DNA of 64,000 bases, from positions 1-64,000 of the forward strand of contig NZ_FPAI01000015.1 of the NCBI RefSeq assembly GCF_900116255.1, given 5' to 3'. Positions 19,737-28,459 of the stretch are shown piece by piece. Source of the stretch: Halolactibacillus miurensis. Lineage in GTDB: Bacteria > Bacillota > Bacilli > Bacillales > Amphibacillaceae. Position numbers and translations under genes: made by a program. Each line of letters opens with the position of its first letter. Position 1 is the stretch's first letter. Under the pieces are notes generated by a model. The model saw only the letters and a program-made list of their open reading frames with translations, searched no databases and was not told where the DNA came from.

Positions 19737-20702
19737 TTAATTTTCTACTTGGTCATACTGTTTTAAGATGTCTCGTACTTCCTCTGTCGTATGCGTCGTC
19801 ATCAACTGATTGCGTAAGTCACTTGCCCCTCTAAAACCACGGACATAAATCTTAAAAAAACGACGCAGTGGTTTGAAAGAGCGGTCTTCTATGCTTGAAT
19901 AGTAATCAAATAAATCTAAATGACGATGTAATAAATGGAGGAACTCTTTGTAGTCGTGTTCTTTCTTTTCTACTTCAAACGCAAATGGATTTTTAAAAAT
20001 ACCTCGACCTATCATCACCCCATCAACGCCGTATTTCTCAACGAGTTCTAAGCCCATCTGTCGGTCAAGAATATCGCCATTAATGGTGATTAAGGTGTCC
20101 GGTGCTACTTCATCGCGCAGTTGCATAATGTCAGGAATCAGCTCCCAGTGCGCATCCACATCACTCATTTCCTTGCGCGTACGTAAGTGGATCGACAAAT
20201 TAACAATGTCTTGTTTTAAAATATGGGTTAACCACCCGCGCAATTCTTCTACATCGGTATAACCGATGCGCGTCTTCACACTGACAGGTAAACCACCCGC
20301 TTTTGTTGCGTCAATAATGGCCGCTGCTTTCTCAGGATGATTGATGAGACCAGAGCCCTTTCCTTTTGTCGCAACATTTGCGACAGGGCAACCCATGTTA
20401 ATATCAATCCCTTTAAAACCAGCTTCTGCTAGACCTAAGCTCATTTGTTTAAAATACTTCGGTTCATCGCCCCAAATGTGAGCCACCATCGGTTGTTCAT
20501 CTTCCGTGAAGGTTAACCGACCTCTGACACTTTCTTTTCCTTCAGGATGACAATAACTCACAGTATTAGTGAATTCAGTGAAAAAGACATCTGGACGTGC
20601 CGCTTCACTGACGACATGTCGAAACACGACATCGGTGACGTCTTCCATTGGTGCTAATATAAAAAACGGTCGCGGTAAATCCCGCCAAAAGTTTTCTTTC
20701 AT
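19737..20702 (-). CDS. tRNA-dihydrouridine synthase (Dus family paralogue)
   Basis: Flavoenzyme reducing uridine in the tRNA D-loop. The 321-residue protein has [15 protein letters not shown] (about 12-26), [19 protein letters not shown] with the catalytic Cys, VKTRIGY and the [13 protein letters not shown] phosphate-binding block, plus a C-terminal helical tRNA-binding domain. It diverges from canonical DusB (APMED in place of APMAG). I start at the ATG 20700-20702, after AAAGGG. It is separated from neighbours by a terminator and probably makes up for the broken dusB at 1913-2269. Confidence 0.9.
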   Translation of the reverse strand: MKENFWRDLPRPFFILAPMEDVTDVVFRHVVSEAARPDVFFTEFTNTVSYCHPEGKESVRGRLTFTEDEQPMVAHIWGDEPKYFKQMSLGLAEAGFKGIDINMGCPVANVATKGKGSGLINHPEKAAAIIDATKAGGLPVSVKTRIGYTDVEELRGWLTHILKQDIVNLSIHLRTRKEMSDVDAHWELIPDIMQLRDEVAPDTLITINGDILDRQMGLELVEKYGVDGVMIGRGIFKNPFAFEVEKKEHDYKEFLHLLHRHLDLFDYYSSIEDRSFKPLRRFFKIYVRGFRGASDLRNQLMTTHTTEEVRDILKQYDQVEN

Positions 20703-20822
20703 GTTAAAACCCTTTCTATTCAAGACACACGACATGTTATTTATCTGTCGAGCGTTCGTTTTTCTATCTAGTTATATCATGACTCCTGTGACATTATCAA
20801 TTCAATCGCTTTAAAAATACCA

Positions 20823-20855
20823 AAAAAGAAAAAGCCAATGAATCTCTCATTCAGC
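20823..20855 (-). terminator. Terminator after ecfT
   Basis: Stem AATGA/TCATT extended by GCT/GGC with one bulge (20834-20855), followed on the minus strand by TTTTTCTTTTTTT. Ends the fmnB-dmkA-ecfA1-ecfA2-ecfT unit. Confidence 0.7.
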
Positions 20856-20882
20856 TTTTCACTTCTTTCATCTTTTCATTGA

Positions 20883-21689
20883 TCATCCGAAGACATTAAT
20901 CGTCATTACGACGAATGTTAAAACTACTAACAAACCGACACCTAACGTATCTTTTACTTGCCACGTTAAGGCTCGGTAATGGGTACGTTTGGCCCCGCTT
21001 TTATAACCTTTCACCTCAAGCACATCTGCCATATCTTCTGCTCGTTTTAGTGAGTGGGCAAAGAGTGGCAAGACGAGCGGGGTGAGAGCTTTCATCTGTT
21101 CTAGTAGATTACCTTCACCAAACACCATGCCGCGTGCTTTTTGCGCATTCATGACCTTTTCTGTCTCGTCTAATAAATTCGGGATAAACCGAAGCGCAAT
21201 CGACAGCATGAGGCTTAATTCTTCCACAGGGACATAAAGATACCGGAGCGGTTTTAACAAGAAGTAAATCGCATCCGTTAAATCGATCGGTTTGGTCGTT
21301 AATGTAAGAACGGTCGAAATAAAAATCATCTCAACAAAGCGTAAGAACGTATACGCTCCGCTCACAAGACCAAATTCCGATAGCGTGAGAAACCCCGCTT
21401 CATAATAGATGGCTCCTCCACGTGTTGTCACAATTCTTAGTATCGTCGCAAACAGAATCAGCCAGATGAGCGGTCTGACCCCGCGTACATACGTCTTAAG
21501 CGAAACGCCCGTTGACACCATAATCACGAGAGTGAGAATAAAAAAGATGGCTTGTAGAATCATACCGTCTAAAAAGAATAATAAGCCGATAAAATAGAGC
21601 ACAAAGATGAGCTTAAACCGCGGATCAAGTTGATGAATCAGTGAATTTCCCGGGAAATAACGCCCAATAATAAGTCGATTCATACCCAT
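20883..21689 (-). CDS. ecfT: ECF transporter transmembrane component EcfT (EET locus copy)
   Basis: Membrane scaffold of an energy-coupling factor vitamin transporter. The 268-residue protein opens with GRYFPGNSLIHQLDPRFKL, a CbiQ/EcfT hallmark, has about six membrane segments and the coupling-helix motifs ARGM (about 187) and VKGY (about 229) that engage the two ATPases. It overlaps ecfA2 by 10 bases. In Bacilli the general ecfA1A2T set lies in the ribosomal protein region; this set instead sits among EET genes, so it is probably a dedicated second copy for flavin export, as proposed for Listeria. Confidence 0.88.
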   Translation of the reverse strand: MGMNRLIIGRYFPGNSLIHQLDPRFKLIFVLYFIGLLFFLDGMILQAIFFILTLVIMVSTGVSLKTYVRGVRPLIWLILFATILRIVTTRGGAIYYEAGFLTLSEFGLVSGAYTFLRFVEMIFISTVLTLTTKPIDLTDAIYFLLKPLRYLYVPVEELSLMLSIALRFIPNLLDETEKVMNAQKARGMVFGEGNLLEQMKALTPLVLPLFAHSLKRAEDMADVLEVKGYKSGAKRTHYRALTWQVKDTLGVGLLVVLTFVVMTINVFG

Positions 21690-22537
21690 CCCTCCTCAAT
21701 TAAGTTATCAGCCAGCTCTGTTAATGTCAGTGACCGATTATTTAACCGCTCACCTTTCGCCTGTTCCAATTGTTGTTGAAGCGAGAGAGCCGTAGGGACG
21801 TCTAACTGATAGCGGTCCAGTAAATCTTGATCAGCAAACAATGACCGCACGTCTAAGTGGGCCTTAATTTGACCTTCCGCCATCACGATAACATCATCGG
21901 CATAATGAACAACGTCATCCATGTCATGAGTCACCATGAGTGTCGTTAACTTCTCTGTTCTGTGTAAGTTAGATAACATCTCTAGAATCTGTTTTTTTGC
22001 TGCTGGGTCTAGCCCAGCGGCTGGTTCATCTAACACAAGGATATCTGGCTTCGTCGCAAGAATCCCCGCAATCGCCACACGGCGTTGTTGTCCACCCGAA
22101 AGACTAAAAGGTGACCGCTCAAGGAGCGATTGATCAATCCCTGTTAACTGACACACATGCTTGACGGTTGCGTCAATCTCGCTGTCTGTCATATGAAAGT
22201 TACGTGGACCAAAAGCTAAGTCTTCATAAACCGTCTCGGCAAACAATTGATGTTCTGGGAATTGAAAAGCCATTCCAACGCGTTTTCGCACTTGTTTTAA
22301 CGCTTGTTTTGACGCTTTAGAGGTAAACACAACCTCACCGACACTGACTTCGCCCACACTCGGTAACAACAAGCCATTAATGAGTTTGAGTAGACTGGAC
22401 TTTCCGGCACCGGTTGGACCAATAACAGCCGTAAATGAACCCGGCTTAACTTCTGCCGATAAGTCTGTCAAAATATTTGCCCGTTTAATCGGACCTAGTT
22501 GATAATTGGCACTGACGCGATTAAAAGTTATGTGCAT
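21680..22537 (-). CDS. ecfA2: ECF transporter ATPase EcfA2
   Basis: A 285-residue ABC ATPase: Walker A GPTGAGKSS (about 39-47), Q-loop FQFPEHQLFAETVYEDLAFGP, signature LSGGQQRR, Walker B ILVLDEPAAGLD and the His switch VTHDMDDV. The C-terminal extension is typical of EcfA2/CbiO. Overlaps ecfA1 by 10 bases and ecfT by 10 bases; the three are translationally coupled. Confidence 0.92.
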   Translation of the reverse strand: MHITFNRVSANYQLGPIKRANILTDLSAEVKPGSFTAVIGPTGAGKSSLLKLINGLLLPSVGEVSVGEVVFTSKASKQALKQVRKRVGMAFQFPEHQLFAETVYEDLAFGPRNFHMTDSEIDATVKHVCQLTGIDQSLLERSPFSLSGGQQRRVAIAGILATKPDILVLDEPAAGLDPAAKKQILEMLSNLHRTEKLTTLMVTHDMDDVVHYADDVIVMAEGQIKAHLDVRSLFADQDLLDRYQLDVPTALSLQQQLEQAKGERLNNRSLTLTELADNLIEEGWV

Positions 22538-23340
22538 AAGTGCTTCACCATGTCCGCTTGTGACATAAATCCTTCTTTTAATGCATGATTTTTCTCAATC
22601 AACAACCGGTGTAGCGCCTCACTTGGCGGTGGCGCTAGACTGTGGTTACGTTGATAAATATCCGCCACTGTCCCGTCATCTTTCAGCTTGGCTTCTTCCA
22701 TCACAATCACACGATCACTATGCTCAACTTCTTCTGGGTCATGGGTAATCGAGATAATCGTGAGTGGATACGTTTCTTTCAAATCACGTAGTAAGTGTAA
22801 TAAGTCACGCCGACTATATGGGTCCAGCATGACAAACGCCTCATCAAAGATCATCACATCTGGTTGCATCGCTAATAGTCCTGCAATTTGTACCCGCTGT
22901 TTTTGACCACCGGAAAGACTGGTCGGGTCCTCGGTTTTTAAGTCCCACATGTCAACATCTCTTAGCGCCTTTTCTACCCGGCACTTCATTTCAGTCCTGG
23001 CAATCTGTTGGTTTTCTAAGCTAAACGCAACATCATCTTCGACCGACGTACCGATAAACTGATGATCTGGATTTTGAAACACGACACCCACTGTTTTTCT
23101 GAATAACGGTAACGTCTCTTCCGCGAGTAAGACACCGTTGAGAAATACCGTTCCTCGGTCTAAGTGATAAAGCCCTGATAACACTTTCGCAAGGGTGGAT
23201 TTTCCCGAACCATTATCACCAATCAAACTGATCCATTCACCCTCAAAGAGTGATAAGTTGATATTTTCTAACTGATAGTCCTCATAACGTTTATCATAAC
23301 GGTAATAACCGTTGGTCACTTTTAAAACTGTTTTTCTCAA
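22528..23340 (-). CDS. ecfA1: ECF transporter ATPase EcfA1
   Basis: A 270-residue ABC ATPase with Walker A GDNGSGKST (about 41-49), FQNPDHQFIGTSVEDDVAF, signature LSGGQKQR, Walker B VMIFDEAFVMLD and ITHDPEEV. The usual Glu after Walker B Asp is present (DEA). The start is a TTG (23338-23340) after GGGGTGA; no ATG is suitably placed. It pairs with EcfA2 as the asymmetric ATPase dimer. Confidence 0.9.
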   Translation of the reverse strand: MRKTVLKVTNGYYRYDKRYEDYQLENINLSLFEGEWISLIGDNGSGKSTLAKVLSGLYHLDRGTVFLNGVLLAEETLPLFRKTVGVVFQNPDHQFIGTSVEDDVAFSLENQQIARTEMKCRVEKALRDVDMWDLKTEDPTSLSGGQKQRVQIAGLLAMQPDVMIFDEAFVMLDPYSRRDLLHLLRDLKETYPLTIISITHDPEEVEHSDRVIVMEEAKLKDDGTVADIYQRNHSLAPPPSEALHRLLIEKNHALKEGFMSQADMVKHLCT

Positions 23341-23431
23341 GATGTCTCACCCCTTTCTTAGATTTATTTATAGCCGCTTGATAGACGTCAAGCCTGGAAA
23401 GTAATCTTTTCTTAAACAATATCGTAAAATA

Positions 23432-24370
23432 TTATATGAATAACGCCAATAAAAAGCTCGCCACAAGTGCACCATTGACAATCACTAAGTTTTTCACCGA
23501 TACGACAAACGTTTCTTGTTTAATCTGTTTTTTATTAAATAACTGGACATGTTTTAAGACAGGATAAAAACTAATCAGACTAATAAGCACAACAACCGGC
23601 ACAATTTGTAACGCTACTGCTGCAATAATCGCCACAAAACTTAACAGATAAAGGACATTGAATAATTTCACCGCAGCGTCCTTACCGATATAGTAAGGGA
23701 GCGTGAAACGATAATTACTAATGTCTTCTTCTAAATCGCAAATGTTGTTAGCAAGCATCAGATTCGCGATTGTTAGTACGCTCGGTAAGCTAATCAACAG
23801 AATTTCTAATAAATAAATCAAGTTCGCTTCAAACTGTAACGTTGCGCCGTCAAAGCCTAAGTGAACAATACCTTGGTCATAAGCATTAATATAAACAGCT
23901 AAAAAGATAATCCCAAAGCCCATCGTAAAGCCTGAGAAAACTTCTCCGAGTGGCATACGTGACAAGGGGATGGGACCGAACGTATAAAAAATGCCAATCG
24001 CAAAACAAATAGCCCCAATGACTAAGACGAATAAATCCGTTCTCACCGTCAACCAAATACCTAATCCACTCGCTATCACGAGCATGGTAATAATCGTTTG
24101 AAAAACAAGCGTTGTCGGAATATTTTCTTGACCGATAACGTTGCGTTCTTTTCGGTATTCATCTGAGGTTGCTTTTAGATAATCCATAAAATTATTAATC
24201 GCCGTCGTTGTTAAATCAAACAGTAACATCGCGATAAAGAAAATCAAGGTATTCACCACATCAAAGCTATCAAAGCGTAGCCAGACGAATAAGATTCCAA
24301 TTAAAAACGGAAACACACTCGCAATTTTCGTTTGGATTTCAACAAGTTTTAAAAATGTAGGTATCGTCAT
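23432..24370 (-). CDS. dmkA: UbiA-family prenyltransferase, DmkA type
   Basis: Attaches a polyprenyl chain to a naphthoate-derived ring to make demethylmenaquinone, in the membrane. The 312-residue protein has about eight membrane segments and both Asp-rich motifs: NNFMDYLKATSDE (about 58-70) and NNICDLEEDISNYR (about 205-218). Compared with MenA it groups by context with DmkA of Listeria, which supplies the quinone used in extracellular electron transfer. Start is the ATG 24368-24370 after AGGAG. It follows fmnB by 20 bases. Confidence 0.85.
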   Translation of the reverse strand: MTIPTFLKLVEIQTKIASVFPFLIGILFVWLRFDSFDVVNTLIFFIAMLLFDLTTTAINNFMDYLKATSDEYRKERNVIGQENIPTTLVFQTIITMLVIASGLGIWLTVRTDLFVLVIGAICFAIGIFYTFGPIPLSRMPLGEVFSGFTMGFGIIFLAVYINAYDQGIVHLGFDGATLQFEANLIYLLEILLISLPSVLTIANLMLANNICDLEEDISNYRFTLPYYIGKDAAVKLFNVLYLLSFVAIIAAVALQIVPVVVLISLISFYPVLKHVQLFNKKQIKQETFVVSVKNLVIVNGALVASFLLALFI

Positions 24371-24390
24371 ATTTCGCTCTCCTTTTTCTC

Positions 24391-25437
24391 TCACGACTCA
24401 TTTGTTTCAAAATTTTCATTTAACACTTCAAATTGATTGGTTAATCCACTGGATAGCACAATTCGTTTATCTTTTGTGACAAACACCGCTTCAACATCTT
24501 CCAATGTTTCAATAAGTGCAAGTCCGTCATCTAAACCTAAACTAAAAACAGAAGTTGATAACGCATCACCTGCCACTGACGTTTCGCTCACGATTGTAAC
24601 TCCCGCAATCTCATTATCATATGGGTAACCCGTCTTTGGATCAAGGATATGATGATACTGTTCGCCATCAACTTCTAGATAACGCTCATAGATACCTGAC
24701 GTTACGACGGATAGATCACTTGCCCGAATACGACCAAGCAATTGTCCACGTCCTAAATAAGGATTTTGAACACCAACTGTCCACTCTTCACCTGATGGTC
24801 GGTTGCCTTTTACGTACACATTACCACCAAGGTCAATAATCGCTGTGGTCACATCTTCCGCGTCAAAATACTTCACAACTTCATCGGCAATAAAGCCTTT
24901 TGCGATACCTCCGAGGTCAAGTTCCATATTTTCTGATGGTAAATAGACCGTTTGATTGGTTTCATCCAGTTCAATCTTCGTATAGTCCACGATCGGTAAC
25001 GTATCATCAATCTCTGCTTGAGACGGCTTTCTAGCATCGTCATAACCGATCCGCCACAAATTCGTTAATGGACCGGTTGTCACATCAAATCCACCGTTAG
25101 ATAACTCACCATAGTGAATCGCCTCTTTCACTAAGTTAAAGACAGGCTCAGAGACTTTCACCGGCTCCTTACCAGCATTTTTGTTAATCGCACTGACTTC
25201 AGATGTCGCGACTTCATCGCTTAATACTGCTTCCCAGTCCGAAATCAAATCAAAGGCACCTGATACAGCCGCTTCTTTTCCTTCATCATACACCGATAGA
25301 TTGACGACCGTCCCTAACACAAAACCTGTTTCTTTTATTGGGCTATCTAATAATCCATCATCATTACCGCAAGCCGATAACAATAAGACGGTTAACAGTA
25401 ACAAACTCATTAACTTGTTGCGTCTCAATCGCATCAT
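24391..25437 (-). CDS. fmnB: FMN transferase lipoprotein, ApbE family (FmnB)
   Basis: Covalently links FMN from FAD to Thr/Ser of extracytoplasmic proteins. The roughly 348-residue precursor has a lipoprotein signal (hydrophobic LMSLLLLTVLLLSAC, lipobox LSAC) and an ApbE domain: TGFVLGTVVNLSVYD, GGFDVTTGPLTNLWRIG, LDLGGIAKGFIAD, AIIDLGGNVYVKG, HHILDPKTGYP and the metal-site region TSVAGDALSTSVFSLG. Several ATGs are adjacent; 25435-25437 is six bases after GAGGG. First gene of the minus-strand EET unit. No obvious substrate with a canonical flavinylation motif is encoded in this window. Confidence 0.9.
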   Translation of the reverse strand: MMRLRRNKLMSLLLLTVLLLSACGNDDGLLDSPIKETGFVLGTVVNLSVYDEGKEAAVSGAFDLISDWEAVLSDEVATSEVSAINKNAGKEPVKVSEPVFNLVKEAIHYGELSNGGFDVTTGPLTNLWRIGYDDARKPSQAEIDDTLPIVDYTKIELDETNQTVYLPSENMELDLGGIAKGFIADEVVKYFDAEDVTTAIIDLGGNVYVKGNRPSGEEWTVGVQNPYLGRGQLLGRIRASDLSVVTSGIYERYLEVDGEQYHHILDPKTGYPYDNEIAGVTIVSETSVAGDALSTSVFSLGLDDGLALIETLEDVEAVFVTKDKRIVLSSGLTNQFEVLNENFETNES

Positions 25438-25596
25438 CTTCATCCCTCTTTCATGTAGCTGTTTTTCTGTGAATATTATCACAAGTCTATATCTTAACGA
25501 ATGGACTGTATAAGTGCCAGTCATTTGCTTTACGTGAAACGTGCTAATAACCAAAATAATAGACAGTCCTACTCTATGTGATGGTTTTCCTTTACT

Positions 25597-25625
25597 ATTC
25601 TAGCGGTTTTTCTTGTCAATGTGAA
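25597..25625 (-). promoter_or_regulatory. Promoter of the fmnB-dmkA-ecf unit
   Basis: Minus-strand TTCACA (25620-25625), 17-base spacer, TAGAAT (25597-25602). The -35 lies inside a Rex-like site. Leader of about 150 bases to fmnB. Confidence 0.55.
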
Positions 25626-25636
25626 TACTTTGACAA
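25619..25636. promoter_or_regulatory. Rex-like operator, fmnB side
   Basis: ATGTGA-N6-TGACAA, matching 10 of 12 fixed positions of the Rex consensus TTGTGA-N6-TCACAA and overlapping the -35 of the minus-strand promoter. Rex senses NADH/NAD+, a sensible input for an NADH-fed electron export system. Confidence 0.45.
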
Positions 25637-25882
25637 CTATTTTGTATAATTAATTGCTTTAATCACCATCTCGCTATCTTCATAACCTTATCAGGGCGTA
25701 TGAGTCGTTTAATTATGTTCTCTATATAAATTCAGTGAAAGAGCGCATCGTTGATATTATTTAAATAATGACATATTAATGAAGATTCTCACTTTTTAAG
25801 TCGACACAATTCAACATATGTATATAAGTATGTGAAAATCTATACTTTTTATATATTTTCTTATAAAATCTTTCAAAAGCCC
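25637..25882. other. AT-rich spacer between divergent EET promoters
   Basis: No gene is seen. It is very AT-rich and contains AAGTAT-N10-ATACTT (25826-25847) and the 14-mer ATCTATACTTTTTA (25838-25851), which recurs upstream of the lipoprotein gene at 30742-30755. Confidence 0.6.
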
Positions 25883-25911
25883 TAGACATCCGACAAAAAT
25901 GGCGTTAGAAT
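25883..25911 (+). promoter_or_regulatory. ndh2 promoter
   Basis: TAGACA (25883-25888), 17-base spacer, TAGAAT (25906-25911). Expected start of transcription is near 25918, right at the second Rex-like site. Confidence 0.55.
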
Positions 25912-25920
25912 AGGTAACGG

Positions 25921-25938
25921 TTGTTCAAGTATTCACAA
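25921..25938. promoter_or_regulatory. Rex-like operator, ndh2 side
   Basis: TTGTTC-N6-TCACAA, again 10 of 12 fixed positions of the Rex consensus, placed just downstream of the ndh2 -10 element where a repressor would block transcription. Confidence 0.45.
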
Positions 25939-25984
25939 CAAATTTTTAATTTGAAACAAATATATATATTAGGAGAGTGAGCGT

Positions 25985-27859
25985 ATGGCTAAAAAAGATA
26001 TCGTCTTGATTGGCGCCGGGTATGCGGGTGTTCATGCGGCGAAGAAGTTAGCTAAGAAGTTTAAAAAAGACGACGATGTGACGATTACACTAATCGACCG
26101 TCACTCGTACCACACAATGATGACAGAATTACACGAGGTTGCTGCACACCGCGTGGAGCCTGATGCGATTCAATTCGACTTGCGTCGTTTATTTAACCGA
26201 ACAAAAGTGAATCTTGTCACAGACAACGTCACACATGTTGATCATGACAAGAAAAAGGTGATCACTGAAACAGGCGAATTTAACTTTGACTACCTCATCT
26301 TAGGTATGGGCGGGGAACCAAATGACTTTGGTACACCTGGCGTGAAAGAACACGGCTTTACCCTTTGGTCATGGGAAGATGCTGTTAAAATGCGTGAACA
26401 GATTGAAACAATGGTGCACCGTGCAGCAAATGAACATGATGAAAAAACACGCCGCGCCATGTTAACATTCACTGTTTGTGGTTCTGGTTTTACTGGTATC
26501 GAACTTGCGGGTGAATTGCTTGAATGGAAAGGTCGTCTCGCAAAAGACCATAAACTTGATCCTGAAGAAATCACGATTTATGTCATTGAAGCAGCACCGA
26601 CGATTCTTAACATGTTAGAGCGTCGTGATGCAGATAAAGCAGAACACTATTTGCAAAAACATGGCGTAAGAATCTTAAAAGACTCACCGATCGTTGAAGT
26701 ACGCGAAACAGAAATCGTGCTTCAAAGCGGCGAAGTCATCCCAACATATACACTTGCGTGGACTGCTGGGGTTAAAGCTAATACAGATACAGAATCATTT
26801 GATTTAGAACAAGCGCGCGCAGGCCGCTTAAAAGTAAATAAATATATGCAATCAGAAGCTCATAAAAACGTCTATGTTGTTGGTGACTTAGCGTACTTCG
26901 AAGAAGAACCAGGTAAGCCAACACCACAAATCGTTGAAGCTGCAGAACAAACAGGGACAACCGCAGCGAAAAATATTATCGCTGAAATGACAGGTGGCGA
27001 AAAAGTAGGCTATGAAGGTAAATACCACGGTGTGATGGTATCAATTGGTGCACGTTACGGTGTGGCTGACTTAATGGGCTTACACTTAAGTGGTTGGTTT
27101 GCTAACTTTGTTAAACACTTAGTCAACCTTTACTACTTCTTCGGTATTGGTAGTGGTTACTATATGTTCAAGTATGTTGAACACGAATTCTTCCATACAA
27201 AAGATAAGCGTAATATTTTCCGTGACTTCTTAACACGCTATGGTAATGTTTTATGGAGCATACCACTCCGTATATTCGTCGGTGGTTTCTGGATTGTTGA
27301 AGCTGGTTCTAAACTTTGGGGTAAAACAAAGTGGGACGAAGCCACATCTAGCTTTTCTAAAGTCGGTGAATTATTCACTGGCCTTGGTGAAGATTCATGG
27401 TTAGTGTCTGATACACTTAACATCAACTTCGGTTGGTTACAAGATGCAACATCAGCGGCATCAGATGCTGGTGCGAGCGGTGAGTGGGCAGAGCCTATTC
27501 TTTCTGAAATGCCGTTCTGGTTTGAATGGATTATGAAGATTTTTGTACCGACACAAGAGTTAGCTCTTTTTGCTCAAAAAGCCATGGTCTTCGTTGAACT
27601 TGCAATTGGTTTAGCTTTAATTGCCGGTTTATTCGCCTGGTTAGCATCAGCTGCAAGTGCTGCTTTCCTTGTGATGTTTACTTTAACAGCTATGCTCGGT
27701 TGGGATAAAGTTTGGGCACTTCCAGCATCGATTGCCTTACTTAACGGCTCAGGTCGTACGTTTGGTTTAGACTACTGGGTGATTCCATTTATCCAAACAA
27801 AACTCAGCAAGTTCTGGTACGGGGAACCGAAAGCGATCTACTCCGATCATAAGAAGTAA
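25985..27859 (+). CDS. ndh2: Type II NADH dehydrogenase with C-terminal membrane domain (Ndh2)
   Basis: Oxidises NADH and passes electrons to a quinone at the membrane. The 624-residue protein has an FAD-binding Rossmann motif GAGYAG (10-15), an NADH-binding motif CGSGFTGIELAGE (about 161-173) and the VVGD flavin block, forming a normal NDH-2 of about 400 residues. About 220 further residues carry several membrane segments and the stretch LRIFVGGFWIVEAGSKLWG, reminiscent of DoxX-type domains. Length and fusion match Ndh2 of the Listeria EET locus rather than the roughly 400-residue respiratory enzyme. AGGAG precedes the ATG. Diverges from fmnB. Confidence 0.9.
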   Translation: MAKKDIVLIGAGYAGVHAAKKLAKKFKKDDDVTITLIDRHSYHTMMTELHEVAAHRVEPDAIQFDLRRLFNRTKVNLVTDNVTHVDHDKKKVITETGEFNFDYLILGMGGEPNDFGTPGVKEHGFTLWSWEDAVKMREQIETMVHRAANEHDEKTRRAMLTFTVCGSGFTGIELAGELLEWKGRLAKDHKLDPEEITIYVIEAAPTILNMLERRDADKAEHYLQKHGVRILKDSPIVEVRETEIVLQSGEVIPTYTLAWTAGVKANTDTESFDLEQARAGRLKVNKYMQSEAHKNVYVVGDLAYFEEEPGKPTPQIVEAAEQTGTTAAKNIIAEMTGGEKVGYEGKYHGVMVSIGARYGVADLMGLHLSGWFANFVKHLVNLYYFFGIGSGYYMFKYVEHEFFHTKDKRNIFRDFLTRYGNVLWSIPLRIFVGGFWIVEAGSKLWGKTKWDEATSSFSKVGELFTGLGEDSWLVSDTLNINFGWLQDATSAASDAGASGEWAEPILSEMPFWFEWIMKIFVPTQELALFAQKAMVFVELAIGLALIAGLFAWLASAASAAFLVMFTLTAMLGWDKVWALPASIALLNGSGRTFGLDYWVIPFIQTKLSKFWYGEPKAIYSDHKK

Positions 27860-27885
27860 CACTCACTTAAATAGATAATGTAATT

Positions 27886-27915
27886 GCGATGGCTTTCTTC
27901 ATAGAGGGCCATCGC
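27886..27915 (+). terminator. Hairpin after ndh2
   Basis: Stem GCGATGGC/GCCATCGC (27886-27893, 27908-27915) without a clear T run; may reduce read-through into eetA, which has its own promoter. Confidence 0.4.
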
Positions 27916-27955
27916 ACTCTACTTTTATCGCCTTTATGGTATGAAGTAGAAATGA

Positions 27956-27984
27956 TTGAAACATCTGTGGTTCGGCTATACAAT
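27956..27984 (+). promoter_or_regulatory. eetA promoter
   Basis: TTGAAA (27956-27961), 17-base spacer, TACAAT (27979-27984), 35 bases before the eetA ATG. Confidence 0.6.
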
Positions 27985-28018
27985 TAATATAGAGAAAACA
28001 ATGAAAGGAAGGATAGAA

Positions 28019-28459
28019 ATGACACGTTTTTTTAAACTCGCAACAGTTAGCGATGTTCTTATTATTCTTGTGCTTATCGTTATTTCTTTTCTTCCTTTTG
28101 CTGTTTTTTATGCTCAACAATCATCCGGTGGTGAACGCTTTGTTGTCATCACCAAAGACCAAACGGTGTTACACGAAATCGCCCTGTCAGATATAGATGA
28201 CACCGAACAGATCACGATTGATTCTGATGACGGGCACTATAATACTATCAACATATCAAATGGTGAGGTGCATATGCACGACGCTAATTGTAACGATCAA
28301 GTCTGCGTCCGTTCAGGCGCGATTGACTCACCAGGTGAGACGATTGTCTGTCTCCCACATAAAGTCATCGTTGAAATAACCGCAAAAGATTCTACAGATG
28401 ACCAAGAGATTGATATTATTAGCTCATTTATTTTCACGAAGGGGTTACACTATGAGTAA
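28019..28459 (+). CDS. eetA: EetA, NusG-domain-II membrane-anchored protein
   Basis: A 146-residue protein with one N-terminal membrane segment (about 10-32) and an external NusG-II-like domain containing the conserved cysteine blocks CNDQVCVRSGAI (about 88-99) and TIVCLPHKVIVEI (about 111-123). Proteins of this type sit with eetB in flavin-based EET loci and are required for that activity in Listeria; the molecular role is unknown. Start is the ATG 28019-28021 after GGAAGG; a longer frame covers the promoter and is not used. Its end overlaps eetB by 8 bases. Confidence 0.85.
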   Translation: MTRFFKLATVSDVLIILVLIVISFLPFAVFYAQQSSGGERFVVITKDQTVLHEIALSDIDDTEQITIDSDDGHYNTINISNGEVHMHDANCNDQVCVRSGAIDSPGETIVCLPHKVIVEITAKDSTDDQEIDIISSFIFTKGLHYE

